Part shown: one piece after another, positions 32,201 through 32,612 of the stretch
Layout: the number at the start of each line of letters is the position of its first letter
Position numbering within the stretch: position 1 is the first letter of the stretch
Assembly (NCBI GenBank): GCA_964552205.1
Contig: CAZKFT010000023.1
Span: 1-32,612 of the forward strand
DNA length: 32,612 bases
Direction: 5' to 3'
Source of the DNA: JAIVGZ01 sp964552205
Lineage (GTDB): Bacteria > Pseudomonadota > Gammaproteobacteria > Natronospirales > JAIVGZ01
Notes under the pieces: generated by a model
The model's input: the letters and a program-made list of their open reading frames with translations, nothing else
What the model was told of the DNA's origin: nothing
The model's database searches: none
Position numbers and translations under genes: made by a program

Positions 32201-32612
32201 GTGAGACTGACCGTGTATACGGATTACTGCATGCGGATGCTGATGTTCCTGGCGCTTCGCCAGGGCGAGCTCTCCACAATCAGTGAGATTGCGGAGGCCT
32301 ACGGCATCTCCCGTAGCCACCTGACCAAGGTGGTACAGCATCTGGGCCAGCTCGGCTACATCGAGACCATCCGCGGCAAGGGTGGTGGCATCCGGCTGAA
32401 GGATTCCGCGGAGCACATCCGTCTCGGCCAACTACTCCTCAAAACCGAGGAGGACATCATCTTGGTGGAGTGCTTCGGACCGGACAACGCGTGCGTAATC
32501 ACTCCTGCCTGCCAGCTCAAGCACTATCTGGGTGAGGCATTGACAGCATTTGTGCAGGTATTGGACAAGTACACGCTTGCAGACACGGTCGCAAAACCCC
32601 GGAAACTGGCGG
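32201..32612 (+). CDS. nsrR: Rrf2 family NO-sensing repressor NsrR, 3' end outside window
   Basis: 137 residues in the window. From the GTG start it reads MRLTVYTDYCMRMLMFLAL, the standard NsrR opening. Then comes a winged helix (ISEIAEAYGISRSHLTKVVQ) and a wing (IRGKGGGIRL). Cys91, Cys98 and Cys104 (ECFGPDNACVITPACQLKHYL) ligate the [Fe-S] cluster that NO destroys, which relieves repression. Tail LDKYTLADTV matches NsrR. An in-frame ATG at 32168 is rejected because it lies in the predicted promoter. nnrS, 3 kb away, is a classic target. Confidence 0.95.
   Translation, partial: MRLTVYTDYCMRMLMFLALRQGELSTISEIAEAYGISRSHLTKVVQHLGQLGYIETIRGKGGGIRLKDSAEHIRLGQLLLKTEEDIILVECFGPDNACVITPACQLKHYLGEALTAFVQVLDKYTLADTVAKPRKLA

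Noticed and set aside
1..32612. tRNA, rRNA, CRISPR arrays, insertion sequences or prophage genes
   Set aside because: No cloverleaf, spaced short repeats, transposase or integrase motifs were seen on either strand by reading.

Overview
The window is about 60% G+C. It looks like a chromosomal scaffold from a free-living gammaproteobacterium. The grounds are an NsrR with the three-cysteine cluster, NnrS, a YdcH/DUF465 protein, BASS and S9D families, and many secreted peptidases. This fits Woeseia-, Wenzhouxiangella- or Xanthomonadales-like lineages, but that placement is inference. A run of exactly 100 N at 18377-18476 is a scaffolding gap. I see no tRNA, rRNA, transposase, integrase, CRISPR array or replication origin, and no gene-free stretch over 300 bases.

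Left part (1-8201). A cold-shock gene runs off the left edge. Next is a small YdcH protein, then a five-gene leftward operon (4947 to 477): a NYN-LOTUS RNA-binding or nuclease protein, glycerophosphodiester phosphodiesterase, a short GlpD-like dehydrogenase, a BASS transporter and a lipoprotein alpha/beta hydrolase. The middle genes make a plausible route from phospholipid head groups through glycerol-3-phosphate to DHAP. Rightward are an M20 peptidase and a DUF885 lipoprotein.

Middle (8299-17336). Two orphan genes (a six-cysteine secreted protein and a small membrane protein) are followed by a deletion scar. There the first 77 codons of an ABC-transporter ATPase, with its operator and ribosome site, abut what looks like the last codons of a DesR-type response regulator. 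Then come msrA overlapping an S9D peptidase, an MFS permease, and a PadR/HAAS-sensor pair divergent from a small secreted protein whose promoter carries a near-perfect dyad. A membrane protein and a Sel1-repeat protein follow.

Right-centre (17333-27086) is the most interesting block. A leftward coupled operon encodes a secreted caspase-fold (C14) protein, a CHASE2 class III nucleotide cyclase, and a secreted trypsin-like protease with an N-terminal FecR-like region and six C-terminal Asp-rich repeats of exact 13-residue period. Divergent from it is an ECF-type sigma factor whose 3' end overlaps a convergent single-pass membrane protein that could be its anti-sigma factor. Beyond lie two close paralogues with a C-terminal PPC-like beta domain, one a lipoprotein and one without the lipobox cysteine. 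They flank an opposite-strand secreted HExxH putative metalloprotease. Together this suggests an envelope-sensing, protease-armed signalling island. The grouping is inferred from arrangement only.

Right end (27103-32612). An FMN-binding glutamate-synthase-like protein is divergent from nnrS, which overlaps a group II PLP decarboxylase resembling tyrosine decarboxylases. A SirB2-like membrane protein and nsrR are divergent. Matching TTGAC-N4-GTCAA-type boxes sit before nnrS and nsrR, which suggests an oxygen/NO-responsive regulon.
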